64,000 nucleotides of DNA from G963662655 sp963666875 (GCA_963666875.2 CAXXPU010000016.1:124001-188000); one strand, 5' to 3'. Shown: positions 1-9,665, counted from the stretch's first letter. Made by a program: numbers and translations. Notes: generated by a model not told the origin, from the letters alone.

Positions 1-756
1 ATCATCGACACCGTCGTCGGTGCCGAGAGCGAGAAAACCTTCCGGGTAATTCAGACCGATGTAGAAGCCATTGGGTGCGAGAACCGGTTCCGGCAGCGTG
101 AATGTGTTCCATTCTTCGTCGGTGTTTTCAACTCCGGTCTGGGAGAATAACTCGATTCCCGAATCCGGCATGCCGGTTTCGTCCAGACCGTAGATGTAGA
201 TATCCACCGCGTTGTGCGGTCCGCCTTCGTCCGTCAGAAACCACGTAATCTCGTCGATCTGTGCGTCGTGGTAGTGGGCCGCGCCCATTCGCACGTCGTC
301 ACCGCCGCTCTGATAGCCGAGTTGCCCGGTAATCATGCCGTCGTCATAGCGATATTCCACACATTCGCCGGTACCCAGGCTCCATGTGAGTGTCACGGTC
401 TGTTGATCTATGCTCTCGGTCGCGACAAGATGAACCGGGTACGGATCGACCCAGATCAGCACCAGGTCGCCCAATTCGATATCCTCATCACCAACAATCA
501 CCTGTCCCATATAGGCATCGTACCCGCTGGCAACCACGAGAACCTGATACGTCTGATTTTCCATTACGCTGTCGAACTCGAAGTATCCGTCATCGTTCGA
601 ATAAATCCGGTAATTCACGGCACCGATCAAATCGACGCGCGCACCCGCGATGCCGGTCTCGGGATTGTCCGCGTTGACGCAACGACCGCTGACTGTTACG
701 CAGAAGAGTGGTGCTGTTATTAATAGCAGAATGGTAAAGCAAATCGCAAGCTTCAT
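1..756 (-). CDS. Secreted protein with carboxypeptidase regulatory-like domain (partial)
   Basis: The reading frame is open from an ATG at 756 to the window's left edge: 252 codons, C-terminus missing. A G-rich ribosome site (GGGGGAT) lies just upstream of the start. It begins with a hydrophobic signal peptide (about residues 1-19, ending near LFC). Next comes a carboxypeptidase-regulatory-like beta-sandwich (about 20-95) with the usual pattern of a G.v.d..t...i.GA.V core, then a YFEF strand, then a Y.V.V.A.GY strand. After about residue 105 it changes to a domain with a pattern like R-Y-D-D-G, often seen in secreted FCB proteins. It is probably an exported cell-surface or secreted protein, and a C-terminal sorting module would be expected beyond the edge. 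I cannot assign a substrate or enzymatic role. Confidence 0.75.
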   Translation of the reverse strand, partial: MKLAICFTILLLITAPLFCVTVSGRCVNADNPETGIAGARVDLIGAVNYRIYSNDDGYFEFDSVMENQTYQVLVVASGYDAYMGQVIVGDEDIELGDLVLIWVDPYPVHLVATESIDQQTVTLTWSLGTGECVEYRYDDGMITGQLGYQSGGDDVRMGAAHYHDAQIDEITWFLTDEGGPHNAVDIYIYGLDETGMPDSGIELFSQTGVENTDEEWNTFTLPEPVLAPNGFYIGLNYPEGFLALGTDDGVDD

Positions 757-855
757 ATCATCCCCCGTATCCCTGTCATTTGTTTTCGCTAAAACACATG
801 TCGAACCACAATGACCACAAAGAGAACTATCGGTTTGGATAAATAGCCGTCAAGA

Positions 856-889
856 AAAATAACGGGAGAGCCGCCTCAAGCCCTCCCGT
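856..889 (-). terminator. Rho-independent terminator after LVIVD gene 1
   Basis: Read on the minus strand, a 7-bp stem (ACGGGAG/CTCCCGT, longer if mismatches are allowed) is followed by TATTTTT. It lies 16 bases past the stop codon of the upstream minus-strand gene. Confidence 0.7.
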
Positions 890-904
890 GTATCGAATCA
901 ATAG

Positions 905-3025
905 TTATTTCAATAGGAGCATCTTGCCGGTGACGGTTTGATCTGTCGACTCGAGACGATTCAGATAGACGCCGCTGGCGACCGCTTTACCGCTATCGTC
1001 CAGACCGTTCCACACATGGCTGTGCTCACCCACGTCTTGCACACCGTCGTAGAGCGTCTTGACCTTCTCGCCGCGGACGTTGTAGATACAGAGCGACACC
1101 TTTCCGGGCGCGGCGAGAGAGTAGCGGATAGTCGTGTTTGGATTGAACGGATTGGGCGAATTGCCGAGGTAGCGAATGGGGGCATCCGGCGTATCGGTGA
1201 TCGGATCTTCGACGCCGGCGGTCGAGCAATCGTAAATCCCCAGTCCGTTGCCTTCTGCCACGTAAACGTAACGATCGTCAAGCGCGACGTTGTATGCCAC
1301 ACCGAGATCATTGTAGTAGCCTGTCTCCACGGGGTAGGATGGATCGCGTATGTCGAAGACGCGTAGGCCTGCTCCGTAGTCCGAGACGTATGCGAAATCG
1401 CCGTCCGTCGTAACGTCCACAGCGGTGTCCGGTGTCGGGACCATTGCGAGCAACACCGGATTCTCGGGATTGCTCACATCGACGGTGATGAGTCCGTACT
1501 CGGTGTCAGCGATAACGGCGGTATTTCCCGTTACGGCAACATCGAATGAATGATAACCCAGTTCGGTAAAGCTTAAGACGATGGGATCGAGAGGATCTTC
1601 AATAGCGACAATCGTGATACCGTTATGCGAGGCGATGTAGGCGTAGTTGCCGGAGATGCATATCTTTCTACCTATCAATGATTCCATCTCTACTTCGATG
1701 GACGGATTGGTCGGATCGCTGATATCGGCGACACTCATCCTATGGTCTCCGATGCTGAAAACATAGTTCCCCGAGAAGGCTACACCATATACCGAACGTT
1801 CGAATTCGATTACTGCAAGCGGCTGGATCGCAGTCGGATCACTCACATCGAAAAGCCAACTGTCTCCCGATATAGTCCCTGCAATCGCAAGTCCGTCCGA
1901 AACTTCGATGCTAAAGGCGGTATCCTCAATCTCGTATGAATAGATCAGTACCGGATTGTGTGGATCGGAAATATCCAGTGCGTGGAAGTAGTCGTTCGAG
2001 CCGACATAGGCATAGGCACCCGACACTTCAACGTCCCAGACGAATCCCAGCGATGGTATCTCGCCGAGAAGTTCCGGCTGTGTCGGGTCGCTGATGTCGA
2101 TCGCAAACAAGCCCTTGAGTCCTGCGAAGACATATCCGTCGCTGATCGTCAGCACTTGAGGTCGGATATTTATAGGAATTTCGTTCACAATCGATGGATT
2201 GACGGGATCGGACATATCAAATACGGTAATACCTTCCATGCCTCTTGCGCAGTAGAGATAGTTGTTGTCGAGTTTCAGGTCGTAGTTATCACACGATATG
2301 TACGTTTCGATGTTCGGATTGACAGGATCGCCGATATCCACGACATAATACCCCTGCGTAACTCCAGCCACTGCGATGTCTCCCTGGACCGTGATTGAAT
2401 GTATTCCACCAGTGATTTGAAGGCTCGATATGCTTTCAGGATTGGTGATGTCGCTCAAGTCGATGATAGACATCTGGTGACTCGACGAGATCGCGTAGGC
2501 GTAGTCGCCCGAAACGACAATGCCGATCACATGGTACATATCGGCAAACGCTACTTGAAGCGGGTTCGCCGGAATGGACACATCCACGACATAAACGCCG
2601 GTCTCGTATCCGCCAAACAGGACGTAGTTACCGTACATAGCCGCATCGTAGCTATCTCCTTCCACATCGTAGTATCCCACTTCTTCCGGATTCGCCGGAT
2701 CCCCGATATCGATGATACGCAGTCCGTCTTCGAGGTCGCATACGTATGCGTAATCGCCGGAAACATCCACGCTTTTGGCTTCGTTCGGCGTGTTGCATAT
2801 CCCCACGACCTCAAGGTTTTCGGGGTCTTGAATATCGACTATGACAAGTCCTGAAACTTCATCCGCCACGTAGGCGTAATGACCTTCGACTACGACGTCC
2901 TGCATTCTTACGATGGGAGATAGAACGTTGCGTCCCACCAAATCCACGTTCGAGTAGTCCTGCGCACAAAGCTGATTCATCAGTCCGATCATGAGCACAA
3001 GTAGAATCATGGTGATTTTTTTCAC
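905..3025 (-). CDS. LVIVD-repeat secreted protein with C-terminal sorting module
   Basis: The protein is 706 aa if translation starts at the GTG at 3025, chosen because GGAGG sits 6 bases upstream and it yields a clean signal peptide (about 1-22, ending CAQ). An open frame extends further upstream but lacks a ribosome site. The body (about 30-610) is a run of roughly 40-residue repeats with the pattern V.GdYAYVa....GL.ViDIsDP.nP, which is the LVIVD family; such repeats are expected to fold as beta-propellers. The last 84 residues are a FlgD-like sorting module starting at SPNPFNP and ending KMLLLK. It is likely exported and anchored or released by a T9SS-like route. The next gene upstream is a paralogue with an almost identical sorting module. 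The ligand is unknown. Confidence 0.85.
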   Translation of the reverse strand: MKKITMILLVLMIGLMNQLCAQDYSNVDLVGRNVLSPIVRMQDVVVEGHYAYVADEVSGLVIVDIQDPENLEVVGICNTPNEAKSVDVSGDYAYVCDLEDGLRIIDIGDPANPEEVGYYDVEGDSYDAAMYGNYVLFGGYETGVYVVDVSIPANPLQVAFADMYHVIGIVVSGDYAYAISSSHQMSIIDLSDITNPESISSLQITGGIHSITVQGDIAVAGVTQGYYVVDIGDPVNPNIETYISCDNYDLKLDNNYLYCARGMEGITVFDMSDPVNPSIVNEIPINIRPQVLTISDGYVFAGLKGLFAIDISDPTQPELLGEIPSLGFVWDVEVSGAYAYVGSNDYFHALDISDPHNPVLIYSYEIEDTAFSIEVSDGLAIAGTISGDSWLFDVSDPTAIQPLAVIEFERSVYGVAFSGNYVFSIGDHRMSVADISDPTNPSIEVEMESLIGRKICISGNYAYIASHNGITIVAIEDPLDPIVLSFTELGYHSFDVAVTGNTAVIADTEYGLITVDVSNPENPVLLAMVPTPDTAVDVTTDGDFAYVSDYGAGLRVFDIRDPSYPVETGYYNDLGVAYNVALDDRYVYVAEGNGLGIYDCSTAGVEDPITDTPDAPIRYLGNSPNPFNPNTTIRYSLAAPGKVSLCIYNVRGEKVKTLYDGVQDVGEHSHVWNGLDDSGKAVASGVYLNRLESTDQTVTGKMLLLK

Positions 3026-3177
3026 AAATGCCTCCAGTGAGTTTATCGTAAAGATGAAAAATCTTGTTTCTGTTGATGAAACCCTGGCAGGTGAAAATTG
3101 TTTCACACAATTAATTCTGTGTCGTTGTGAACAAGGTAAAATCTTCTGGAAGCGAGTGAAAGCAAAGATGAGTATCG

Positions 3178-5340
3178 TTATTTGAGAAGTAGCATCTTGC
3201 CGGTGGCGGTTTGATCGCTTGACTCGAGCCGGCTCAGATATACACCGCTGGCGACCGCTTTACCACCATCGTCCAGTCCGTCCCATACGTGGCTGTGCGC
3301 ACCCGCGTCCTGCACACCGTCGTAGAGCGTCTTGACCTTCTCGCCGCGGACGTTGTAAATACAGAGCGACACCTTTCCGGGCGCGGCGAGAGAGTAGCGG
3401 ATGGTCGTCGATGGATTGAACGGGTTGGGTGCGTTGCTAAGGAGGGCGGTTGATTGGCCTGATATGTCCGTTTCCGAAATTCCAACAGCAGCAGAGTAAT
3501 CGAGTATTTTGAATGAATAGCTATTGGCAAGATACGCGTATTGCCCGTCCATCAGAATTCGATAAACACTACCAACATATGGATAATTTCCTGCTTCATT
3601 GAGTTGATTGGCATTTCTGATATCATAAATCTTGTATCCACCTGAATCGTAGTAGCTCAGGTAATTGCCGTTAATTCCATATAGGGCTTCAGCATTTTCC
3701 ACATAAGCCTCAGAAATTGAGTAAGGATTTTCCGGATCGGATACATCCAGGATGTATAGGTATCCATAAGGAAAATCTTCATCTTCGTAATCTGCCACAA
3801 ACAAATTGTCATTTTCTAATGCTAAAAAGGATGGGTAATGGTCAACATCCCATTGGCCGACTGTTTCCATTTGAGAGGGATTGTTGATATCGATAATGTA
3901 GATGCCGTGAACCCAGTTCAGAGCATAGAGATAATTATCGTTAGACACAAGCCCGACTTCGGAGTATTGTTCGGACCAGTTTCCCACTTCACATGGTTGC
4001 GCCGGATCGCTGACATCGATTGCGATGATATCGGTATAATCACCGACAAGATATACGATGTCACCGGATATGGTCATACTCCCCGGAAAAATCGATAATT
4101 CGTAATATGTTATTTCTTGTGGGTGTGCCGGATCGCTAACATCCATGTTGATCAACGCGTAGAGTTGATCATCCCAGTTTTTTAAAAGCATGTACAGTTG
4201 ATCCTCGTAGATTTGCATCGCACTTGGGAAAACATACTCTTCATAGCAGTCCGTCATAACCATATTTTCCGTATCGCTTATGTCGTAGATAAGAAGCCCC
4301 AACTCTGTGTCGCTGACGTAAGCATAATCTCCATTAATCGCAAGATTATACACTTCACCAGGTTGATCGAGGTTTCCAACCTGGTAGGCGTAATTTGCGT
4401 TCGAGACATTGACAATATCAAGTCCCATTGAAGGCATCGCTAGATATGCGTATCCATTTTCAACAGCGATTCCATGAGGAAAAAGGTTGGGTGAGTCATA
4501 CGAGTATTTCCAGCTTGGATTCGATGGATTGCTGATGCTGTAGATAGAGAATCCTTCATTCGTGGTGACATAGAGATAACACTCGATCAGCTCGATATGA
4601 TATGAGAAACTCGTTATTTCTTCTGTTGATATCTGCTGAGGTTGGTCAGGATTCTCAATATTGTAAAATCGAATAATGCCATAATCGAGGATGCACATGA
4701 TATCGTTCGAAATCGCGATTTCTTTTACAGTGTCCAAATCCTCAATCGTTCCGGTGATCTCTGGTTCCGTTGGATTGCTTACATCGAAAATCTTCGCGCA
4801 GTCGTTGCTTTGGACATAGGCGAAATCACTGCAAACCTCTAATTCCAGCAGAAGTTCATCGGATTCAAGCGAACCGAGTTCTACTGGCTCCAGCGGATCA
4901 GAAAGATCAAAGATGCGGAAGATATTCGGATTTGTTGTGCCGTAAAGGTGACTGCCTGAAATGGTGCAACGCTTGAAATGATAGTCATCACAGCATTTCC
5001 CAATGTACTCCGGTTGACAGGGATCATTTACATCAACGATATACAGACCGGTGCTTGCGGGTTCGATGAAGAGGTAATGGTCATACTTCATTATTTTTAC
5101 GCCGGTTGAAGCTAAAGGGCACGTTGTGATTTCTACGGGTGTTTCAGGATTACTTACATCAATGACATGGAGCCCGATATTATCATCCAATACATATATA
5201 TAATCACCCGACACCTCTACAGCACGTAAATCATGAATACTATGGAGAATATCTTCTCCAACCAGTTCCACATTCCAGCTTTCCTGTGCCGCGAGAATCC
5301 CTACAACGATTACGAGTGCGATCAACAATCCCTTTCTCAT
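3178..5340 (-). CDS. LVIVD-repeat secreted protein with C-terminal sorting module (paralogue)
   Basis: The protein is 720 aa from the ATG at 5340, preceded by AGGAGG. The signal peptide is about residues 1-20 (hydrophobic run then AAQ). LVIVD-type repeats fill the middle, again with the YAYVSD...GL.IYDISD pattern, but they are more divergent and poorer in GC than in the neighbouring paralogue at 905-3025. The final 84 residues are the FlgD-like sorting module (APNPFNP to KMLLLK), differing at only about nine positions from the neighbour. A TTGACA-N17-TATCAT promoter lies 35-63 bases upstream, so the gene probably has its own transcription start. The family has no established enzyme activity; a binding or structural surface role is an inference. 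Confidence 0.85.
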   Translation of the reverse strand: MRKGLLIALVIVVGILAAQESWNVELVGEDILHSIHDLRAVEVSGDYIYVLDDNIGLHVIDVSNPETPVEITTCPLASTGVKIMKYDHYLFIEPASTGLYIVDVNDPCQPEYIGKCCDDYHFKRCTISGSHLYGTTNPNIFRIFDLSDPLEPVELGSLESDELLLELEVCSDFAYVQSNDCAKIFDVSNPTEPEITGTIEDLDTVKEIAISNDIMCILDYGIIRFYNIENPDQPQQISTEEITSFSYHIELIECYLYVTTNEGFSIYSISNPSNPSWKYSYDSPNLFPHGIAVENGYAYLAMPSMGLDIVNVSNANYAYQVGNLDQPGEVYNLAINGDYAYVSDTELGLLIYDISDTENMVMTDCYEEYVFPSAMQIYEDQLYMLLKNWDDQLYALINMDVSDPAHPQEITYYELSIFPGSMTISGDIVYLVGDYTDIIAIDVSDPAQPCEVGNWSEQYSEVGLVSNDNYLYALNWVHGIYIIDINNPSQMETVGQWDVDHYPSFLALENDNLFVADYEDEDFPYGYLYILDVSDPENPYSISEAYVENAEALYGINGNYLSYYDSGGYKIYDIRNANQLNEAGNYPYVGSVYRILMDGQYAYLANSYSFKILDYSAAVGISETDISGQSTALLSNAPNPFNPSTTIRYSLAAPGKVSLCIYNVRGEKVKTLYDGVQDAGAHSHVWDGLDDGGKAVASGVYLSRLESSDQTATGKMLLLK

Positions 5341-5374
5341 GCTGCCTCCTGATTTTGCGATTGGTTGATAACCA

Positions 5375-5403
5375 ATGATAGAACACGCACAATGGTTTGT
5401 CAA
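5375..5403 (-). promoter_or_regulatory. Sigma-70-type promoter for LVIVD gene 2
   Basis: The minus strand carries TTGACA (5403-5398), a 17-base spacer, and TATCAT (5380-5375), close to ideal. The -10 box ends 34 bases before the start codon at 5340. Confidence 0.65.
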
Positions 5404-5406
5404 ACT

Positions 5407-5745
5407 TAATATTGCTGGATATTAGGAATACCCCCAGTTTTTCGTAATACCTTGGTTCGATACCAATTTGATAACGTTATCCACCATGATCCTTCGATAC
5501 ACCGCTTCGCGGCACTCAGGATGACAATGGTGGAAAACTCATTGTAAAATAATAGTTTGTCATCCTGAGTGCCGCGAAGCGGTGTATCGAAGGACAAACA
5601 ATTATTTTACACAGCAAAGAACCATTAACACTCAGATAGTCTACCGGATTTTCACCAAAAAACATACATAAATGATAGCATTCCATCACCTTACAGCTAC
5701 GCACTCAAAAATTCTGGGGGCATTCCTGTAATATTGCTGGATATT
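5407..5745. mobile_element. MITE-like non-coding element with terminal inverted repeats
   Basis: A 17-bp direct repeat (TAATATTGCTGGATATT) occurs at 5407-5423 and 5729-5745. Immediately inside are 14-bp inverted repeats matching at 13 positions: AGGAATACCCCCAG (5424-5437) and CTGGGGGCATTCCT (5714-5727). The roughly 305-bp interior has no credible gene and contains a perfect 37-bp palindrome (5490-5526 with 5558-5594). This organisation resembles a miniature inverted-repeat element with a target duplication, although 17 bp is long for one. No transposase is present in the window. Confidence 0.5.
5490..5594. repeat. Perfect 37-bp inverted repeat (REP-like palindrome)
   Basis: The arms at 5490-5526 and 5558-5594 are exact reverse complements around a 31-base loop. 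Each arm holds a small internal palindrome (CCGCTTCGCGG). The arm resembles the short 'CTTCG...CTCAGGATGAC' palindromes that are scattered through many bacterial genomes. Confidence 0.75.
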
Positions 5746-5830
5746 GCTTCGGATTCTGTGTTTACGGGATCGTCTCACTGGCACGTGATTTGCACGGTAA
5801 ATATTTATTGATCGAGTAGGAGTATTTTAT

Positions 5831-7036
5831 ATGATATCACTGTTTACCACAATTCTACTCATGATGGGAGTATGTTTCATGGCAGGTCTGACCATAAAAC
5901 CAGTGGGCAGTTACAAGACGGATATCAATGGCCCGATCCGGATTCCGTTCGAGATGGTGGATAACAAACCGGTGTTCGATGCGGAAATCAACGGAGTGGC
6001 CGTACGCATGATGATCGATAACGGACGGCTGTGGGACGAGATATGGCTCTTCGGCAGTCCGGTGGTAGAGAAGCTCGGTCTTATCTCGGAAGAGGGCGGC
6101 ATGATTGGCGGAGCCGGCAGCGGCGACCCGACGGAGGCTGTTTATTCCGATGGCGTCACCATCCGAATCGGGGATGTCACGTTCTATGATCAATCATGTA
6201 TTATCTCACCCGTGTCGGCAGGCTTTACGAGGATGTTTCCGCATGTTGACGGGCAGATATCCAATACATTCTTCAGCCACTTCCAGGTCGAGTTCGACTT
6301 CGAGAAGAACGAGGTCGTCCTGCATCGCCCTGGTACCTTTCAGCCGCGTGACAGTACTCTATGCCTGAACATGACGGCATGGGAAGACGGAGGCCATTCG
6401 GTTCCGATCCGGGTAGAGCTGGCGGACGGCAAGGTTTTCGAGGATATCGTCGATCTCGATTTCGGCGGGATCAACGTCCTCAAGTTTGCGGTGAACGAAG
6501 AGCGCGGGATCGTGCCGCCGGAAAAGAATCTACCCGCCACATTCGGTTATGGTGCGCAAGGACCCATCAAGGGATGTTTCGGCAGAGTAAAATCCTTGAC
6601 CATCGGCGACTACACGTTCGAGAACGAGCTTGCCGCTTTCGGCGACCGGCAGGAGATGCGCATCGAAGGAACCAGCCTGGGGATCATCGGGCTACCGTTG
6701 CTCTCGCGCTTCAATCCGGTATTCGACTATCTGGAGAAGCGCTTGTATCTTACGCCAAACAAGTTCTTCAATCGAAAGTTCGAGCACAACATGTCCGGCA
6801 TGAAGGTGGGGCATGACTATGTCGTGAAAGAAGTCATGCCAGGCTGGGCAGCGGAGGAAGCGGGTATCGAGGTGGGCGATCGCATCATCGAGATCGACGG
6901 CGAAGCCATGCAGGAGCGCTCTCTTTACGACTACCTCAACTTCGTGGAAAGCGAGAACGGCAGGCGACTGAAACTGCTACTCGACCGCGACGGCAAGCGA
7001 ATCGAGACCACGTTGAAACTGAAGAGACTTATCTAA
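5831..7036 (+). CDS. Retropepsin-like aspartic protease-fold protein with PDZ domain
   Basis: The protein is 401 aa with a TAGGAG ribosome site 8 bases before the ATG. Residues 1-20 form a short signal or membrane segment. Two retropepsin-like halves follow. The first has the flap-proximal motif M-I-D-N-G at 61-65, where a canonical enzyme has D-T/S-G. The second has V-D-L-D-F-G-G at 207-213. From about 322 to the end is a PDZ domain (VMPGWAAEEAGIEVGDRIIEIDG). Such protease/PDZ proteins are usually periplasmic or secreted. Because Asn replaces the usual Thr/Ser in the first motif, catalytic competence is uncertain. It stands alone, 56 bases before the permease gene and in the same direction. 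Confidence 0.75.
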   Translation: MISLFTTILLMMGVCFMAGLTIKPVGSYKTDINGPIRIPFEMVDNKPVFDAEINGVAVRMMIDNGRLWDEIWLFGSPVVEKLGLISEEGGMIGGAGSGDPTEAVYSDGVTIRIGDVTFYDQSCIISPVSAGFTRMFPHVDGQISNTFFSHFQVEFDFEKNEVVLHRPGTFQPRDSTLCLNMTAWEDGGHSVPIRVELADGKVFEDIVDLDFGGINVLKFAVNEERGIVPPEKNLPATFGYGAQGPIKGCFGRVKSLTIGDYTFENELAAFGDRQEMRIEGTSLGIIGLPLLSRFNPVFDYLEKRLYLTPNKFFNRKFEHNMSGMKVGHDYVVKEVMPGWAAEEAGIEVGDRIIEIDGEAMQERSLYDYLNFVESENGRRLKLLLDRDGKRIETTLKLKRLI

Positions 7037-7092
7037 CCCGTGTGCGTATGTGTACACCCTATGTTCAGTAATATAAAAGAAAGGATGTCGCG

Positions 7093-9513
7093 ATGCTGTA
7101 CAAAGCGCTGAAAATGTATTTCAGGCATATCAAGAACCATAAGGCGTTCACGTTCATCACGATCAGCGGTCTGATTATCGGGATGGCCGCCTGCATCCTG
7201 ATCCTGATGTACGTCGCTCATGAAAAGAGCTACGACACGTTTCATCGACACTACGACGATCTCTATCGCGTGCAGTACAACATCTATCGTGACGGCGAAC
7301 TCCGCGTCCAGTGCGCGGCGGCGGTTCCGGCTGTCGGTCCGGCGATGGTGGAGAATTTCCCGGAAGCGCTGGCGTTCACGCGTGCATTCCCGTGGAGCGG
7401 TGTGATCACCGTCGGCGATAACTCGATCCGGCAGAAGAAGGTTCAACTTGTGACGCCCAACTTCACGACGCTTCTGGATTTCCCCGTGATTCGTGGCGAT
7501 GCGGATTCGGCGCTGGTTCGTCCCTATACCGTCGTCCTGTGCGAGTCGATGGCGAAGCAGCTCTTCGGGGATGAGGACCCGCTGGGCAAGATCATGAAAT
7601 TCAACGGCGAGATGGATATGGAGGTTACGGGAATCTGCGAGGATGTACCCGAGAACTCTCATATCAAATTCAGCGCACTTATATCATTTTCATCTTTGGT
7701 CGATTTTGCGGGAGAGGCTGCGGAGACGGCATGGGGCTGGTACGATTTCAACACCTACGTGCTGATGCAGCCGGGCGTCGATCATAAAGAATTCAACCGG
7801 AAATTCGATACCTGGCTCCACGACGAAGAGAACAATTCCGAGATCGCCGAGCGGACGAAGGACATGGAATTCCTGCTTCAACCGCTCAAGGATATCCACC
7901 TCTACTCGAAGCTGTTGCAGGAATCGGAGCCGGACGAGCAGGGCGACGGTCAGTCGGTGGGGCTCCTGACGCTGGTCGCGGTGTTCATCCTGATTCTGGC
8001 GTGGATCAACTACATCAATCTGTCGGTCACCAGTGCGCTGGGACGGGCAAGGGAGATCGGTCTGCGGAAAGTCTGCGGCGCCGAGCGTCATGTCCTGATC
8101 CGGCAATTCATCTTCGAATCGGTCGTCACCAACCTTGTCGCGATGATCGTAGCGCTGCTGGCGGTCGAGGCGATCCTGCCGTGGTTCAGGCATCTTACGG
8201 GTGCGTCGCTCGGTTTCGGGCTGCTATTCGATTCGGGTTACTGGCTCTGGCTGGCGATACTCTTCGTCGGTGGCGCGATTCTGACGAATCTCTATCCGGC
8301 ATTCGTCCAGTCGGCGTTCGATCCGGTGATCGTGCTCAAGGGCAGTTTTGCGCGATCGCGTTCCGGATCGCTGATGAAGAAGATTCTGGTCGTGTTCCAG
8401 TTCACGGTATCCGCGGCGCTGATCGCGGGAACAATCATCGTGTTCTTGCAGATGCGGCACCTCGAGAACAAGGATATCGGAGTCGATATCGATCAGGTCG
8501 TCGCGGTGCTGAGACCCGAGGTGTTTTCGTCGGATTCGCTGGTGTTTTCGAGCTTCGAGGCATTTTCTCACGATGCCCGTCAGATTTCCCAGATAGTTGA
8601 TTTCGCGGTGGGCAATAACGTTCCCGGCGACGAGATATTTTGGGCGAACGGATCCCGTCGGAAGGATCAGGATAAAGAAGAGTCCAAGGTGATGTATATG
8701 GTCGGAATTGACGAATACTACGTGCCGTTTTTCCGTATCCCTGTGATCGCCGGTCGGAATTTCGACATCGAACATTTTGCGTCGGACGATACCGCTGCCG
8801 TGATCAATCGGGCGGCGCTCGAGTTCTACGACTTCAAGTCGCCGGAGGACGCGATCGGCGTGATGATTATCCAGGGCGGAAAAACGCGTAAGATTATCGG
8901 AGTCATCGAGAACTACAACCAGATGAGCCCGAAGGGTCCGGTCATTCCGCTGCTCTTTGTATTCAGAAAGGACAGCCGTAACTACCATCTGTTCCGGATT
9001 CACGGACAGGATGTCAACGGGACGCTCTCCCGGATTCGAACCCTTTGGGAGAAGCATTATCCGGGCAATCCGTTCGAGTATTTCTTCCTGGACGAGTTTT
9101 TCAATCGCCAGTATAAAAAGGATCGGCAATTCGGGCAGGTATTCGGTATGTTCTCCGGTCTTGCGATCTTCATCTCGATCCTCGGTCTTGTCGCGCTGAC
9201 TGCGTACAGCAACATACAGCGCAGCAAGGAGATCGCGGTCAGGAAGGTTCATGGCGCGCGATTCTGGTGTTTACTGCTGCTGGTGGTGAAGGAGCAAATT
9301 CAGTGGGTGGTTCTGGCGAATATCCTTGCGGTGCCCATCGCGTGGTTTGGCATGGAGCGATGGCTCAGAAATTTCGAGTGGCGCATCACCATTCAGCCCT
9401 GGGTTTTTGTGCTGGTGTTCGTGATCACCATTCTGATCGCGGTTCTTACGACGCTCTACTATACGGTTCACACGATCAACAGAAATCCGGCGGATATTCT
9501 GAGGTTTGAATAA
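7093..9513 (+). CDS. ABC transporter permease, MacB/FtsX type
   Basis: The protein is 806 aa with AAGGA upstream of the ATG. It has a first transmembrane segment (about 20-43), an extracytoplasmic MacB-type periplasmic core, and an FtsX three-helix block around residues 295-420 containing the SALGRAREIGLRKVCGA motif. A second core and a second FtsX block (about 680-800) contain the matching SKEIAVRKVHGA motif. This duplicated layout is the common Bacteroidetes/FCB form of the family, which works with a separate ATPase in lipoprotein release or in export of peptides or toxins. No ATPase gene is adjacent, so the partner must be encoded elsewhere. Confidence 0.85.
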   Translation: MLYKALKMYFRHIKNHKAFTFITISGLIIGMAACILILMYVAHEKSYDTFHRHYDDLYRVQYNIYRDGELRVQCAAAVPAVGPAMVENFPEALAFTRAFPWSGVITVGDNSIRQKKVQLVTPNFTTLLDFPVIRGDADSALVRPYTVVLCESMAKQLFGDEDPLGKIMKFNGEMDMEVTGICEDVPENSHIKFSALISFSSLVDFAGEAAETAWGWYDFNTYVLMQPGVDHKEFNRKFDTWLHDEENNSEIAERTKDMEFLLQPLKDIHLYSKLLQESEPDEQGDGQSVGLLTLVAVFILILAWINYINLSVTSALGRAREIGLRKVCGAERHVLIRQFIFESVVTNLVAMIVALLAVEAILPWFRHLTGASLGFGLLFDSGYWLWLAILFVGGAILTNLYPAFVQSAFDPVIVLKGSFARSRSGSLMKKILVVFQFTVSAALIAGTIIVFLQMRHLENKDIGVDIDQVVAVLRPEVFSSDSLVFSSFEAFSHDARQISQIVDFAVGNNVPGDEIFWANGSRRKDQDKEESKVMYMVGIDEYYVPFFRIPVIAGRNFDIEHFASDDTAAVINRAALEFYDFKSPEDAIGVMIIQGGKTRKIIGVIENYNQMSPKGPVIPLLFVFRKDSRNYHLFRIHGQDVNGTLSRIRTLWEKHYPGNPFEYFFLDEFFNRQYKKDRQFGQVFGMFSGLAIFISILGLVALTAYSNIQRSKEIAVRKVHGARFWCLLLLVVKEQIQWVVLANILAVPIAWFGMERWLRNFEWRITIQPWVFVLVFVITILIAVLTTLYYTVHTINRNPADILRFE

Positions 9514-9615
9514 AGAGAGCAGGCGGGATCACGGGAAGTTGCATGCTATGAGAGAAATCAACTTCCGACTGTCGATTTTTAAATGGGCTAAGTCCACTCA
9601 AGTTGCATGAGATCC

Positions 9616-9664
9616 AAACAAACATTCGGAAGAGTTACTCCGTAACACATTCAGAAGTTTGTTT
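9616..9664. repeat. Intergenic repeat family C, copy 1
   Basis: AACATTCGGAAGAGTT (9621-9636) and AACACATTCAGAAGTT (9644-9659) are separated by a 7-base linker. The same pair recurs in inverted orientation at 53592-53630. The two halves form an imperfect hairpin. The rest of 9514-9665 shows only a weak GGAAGTTG/CAACTTCC hairpin (9534-9566). Confidence 0.6.
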
Positions 9665-9665
9665 G

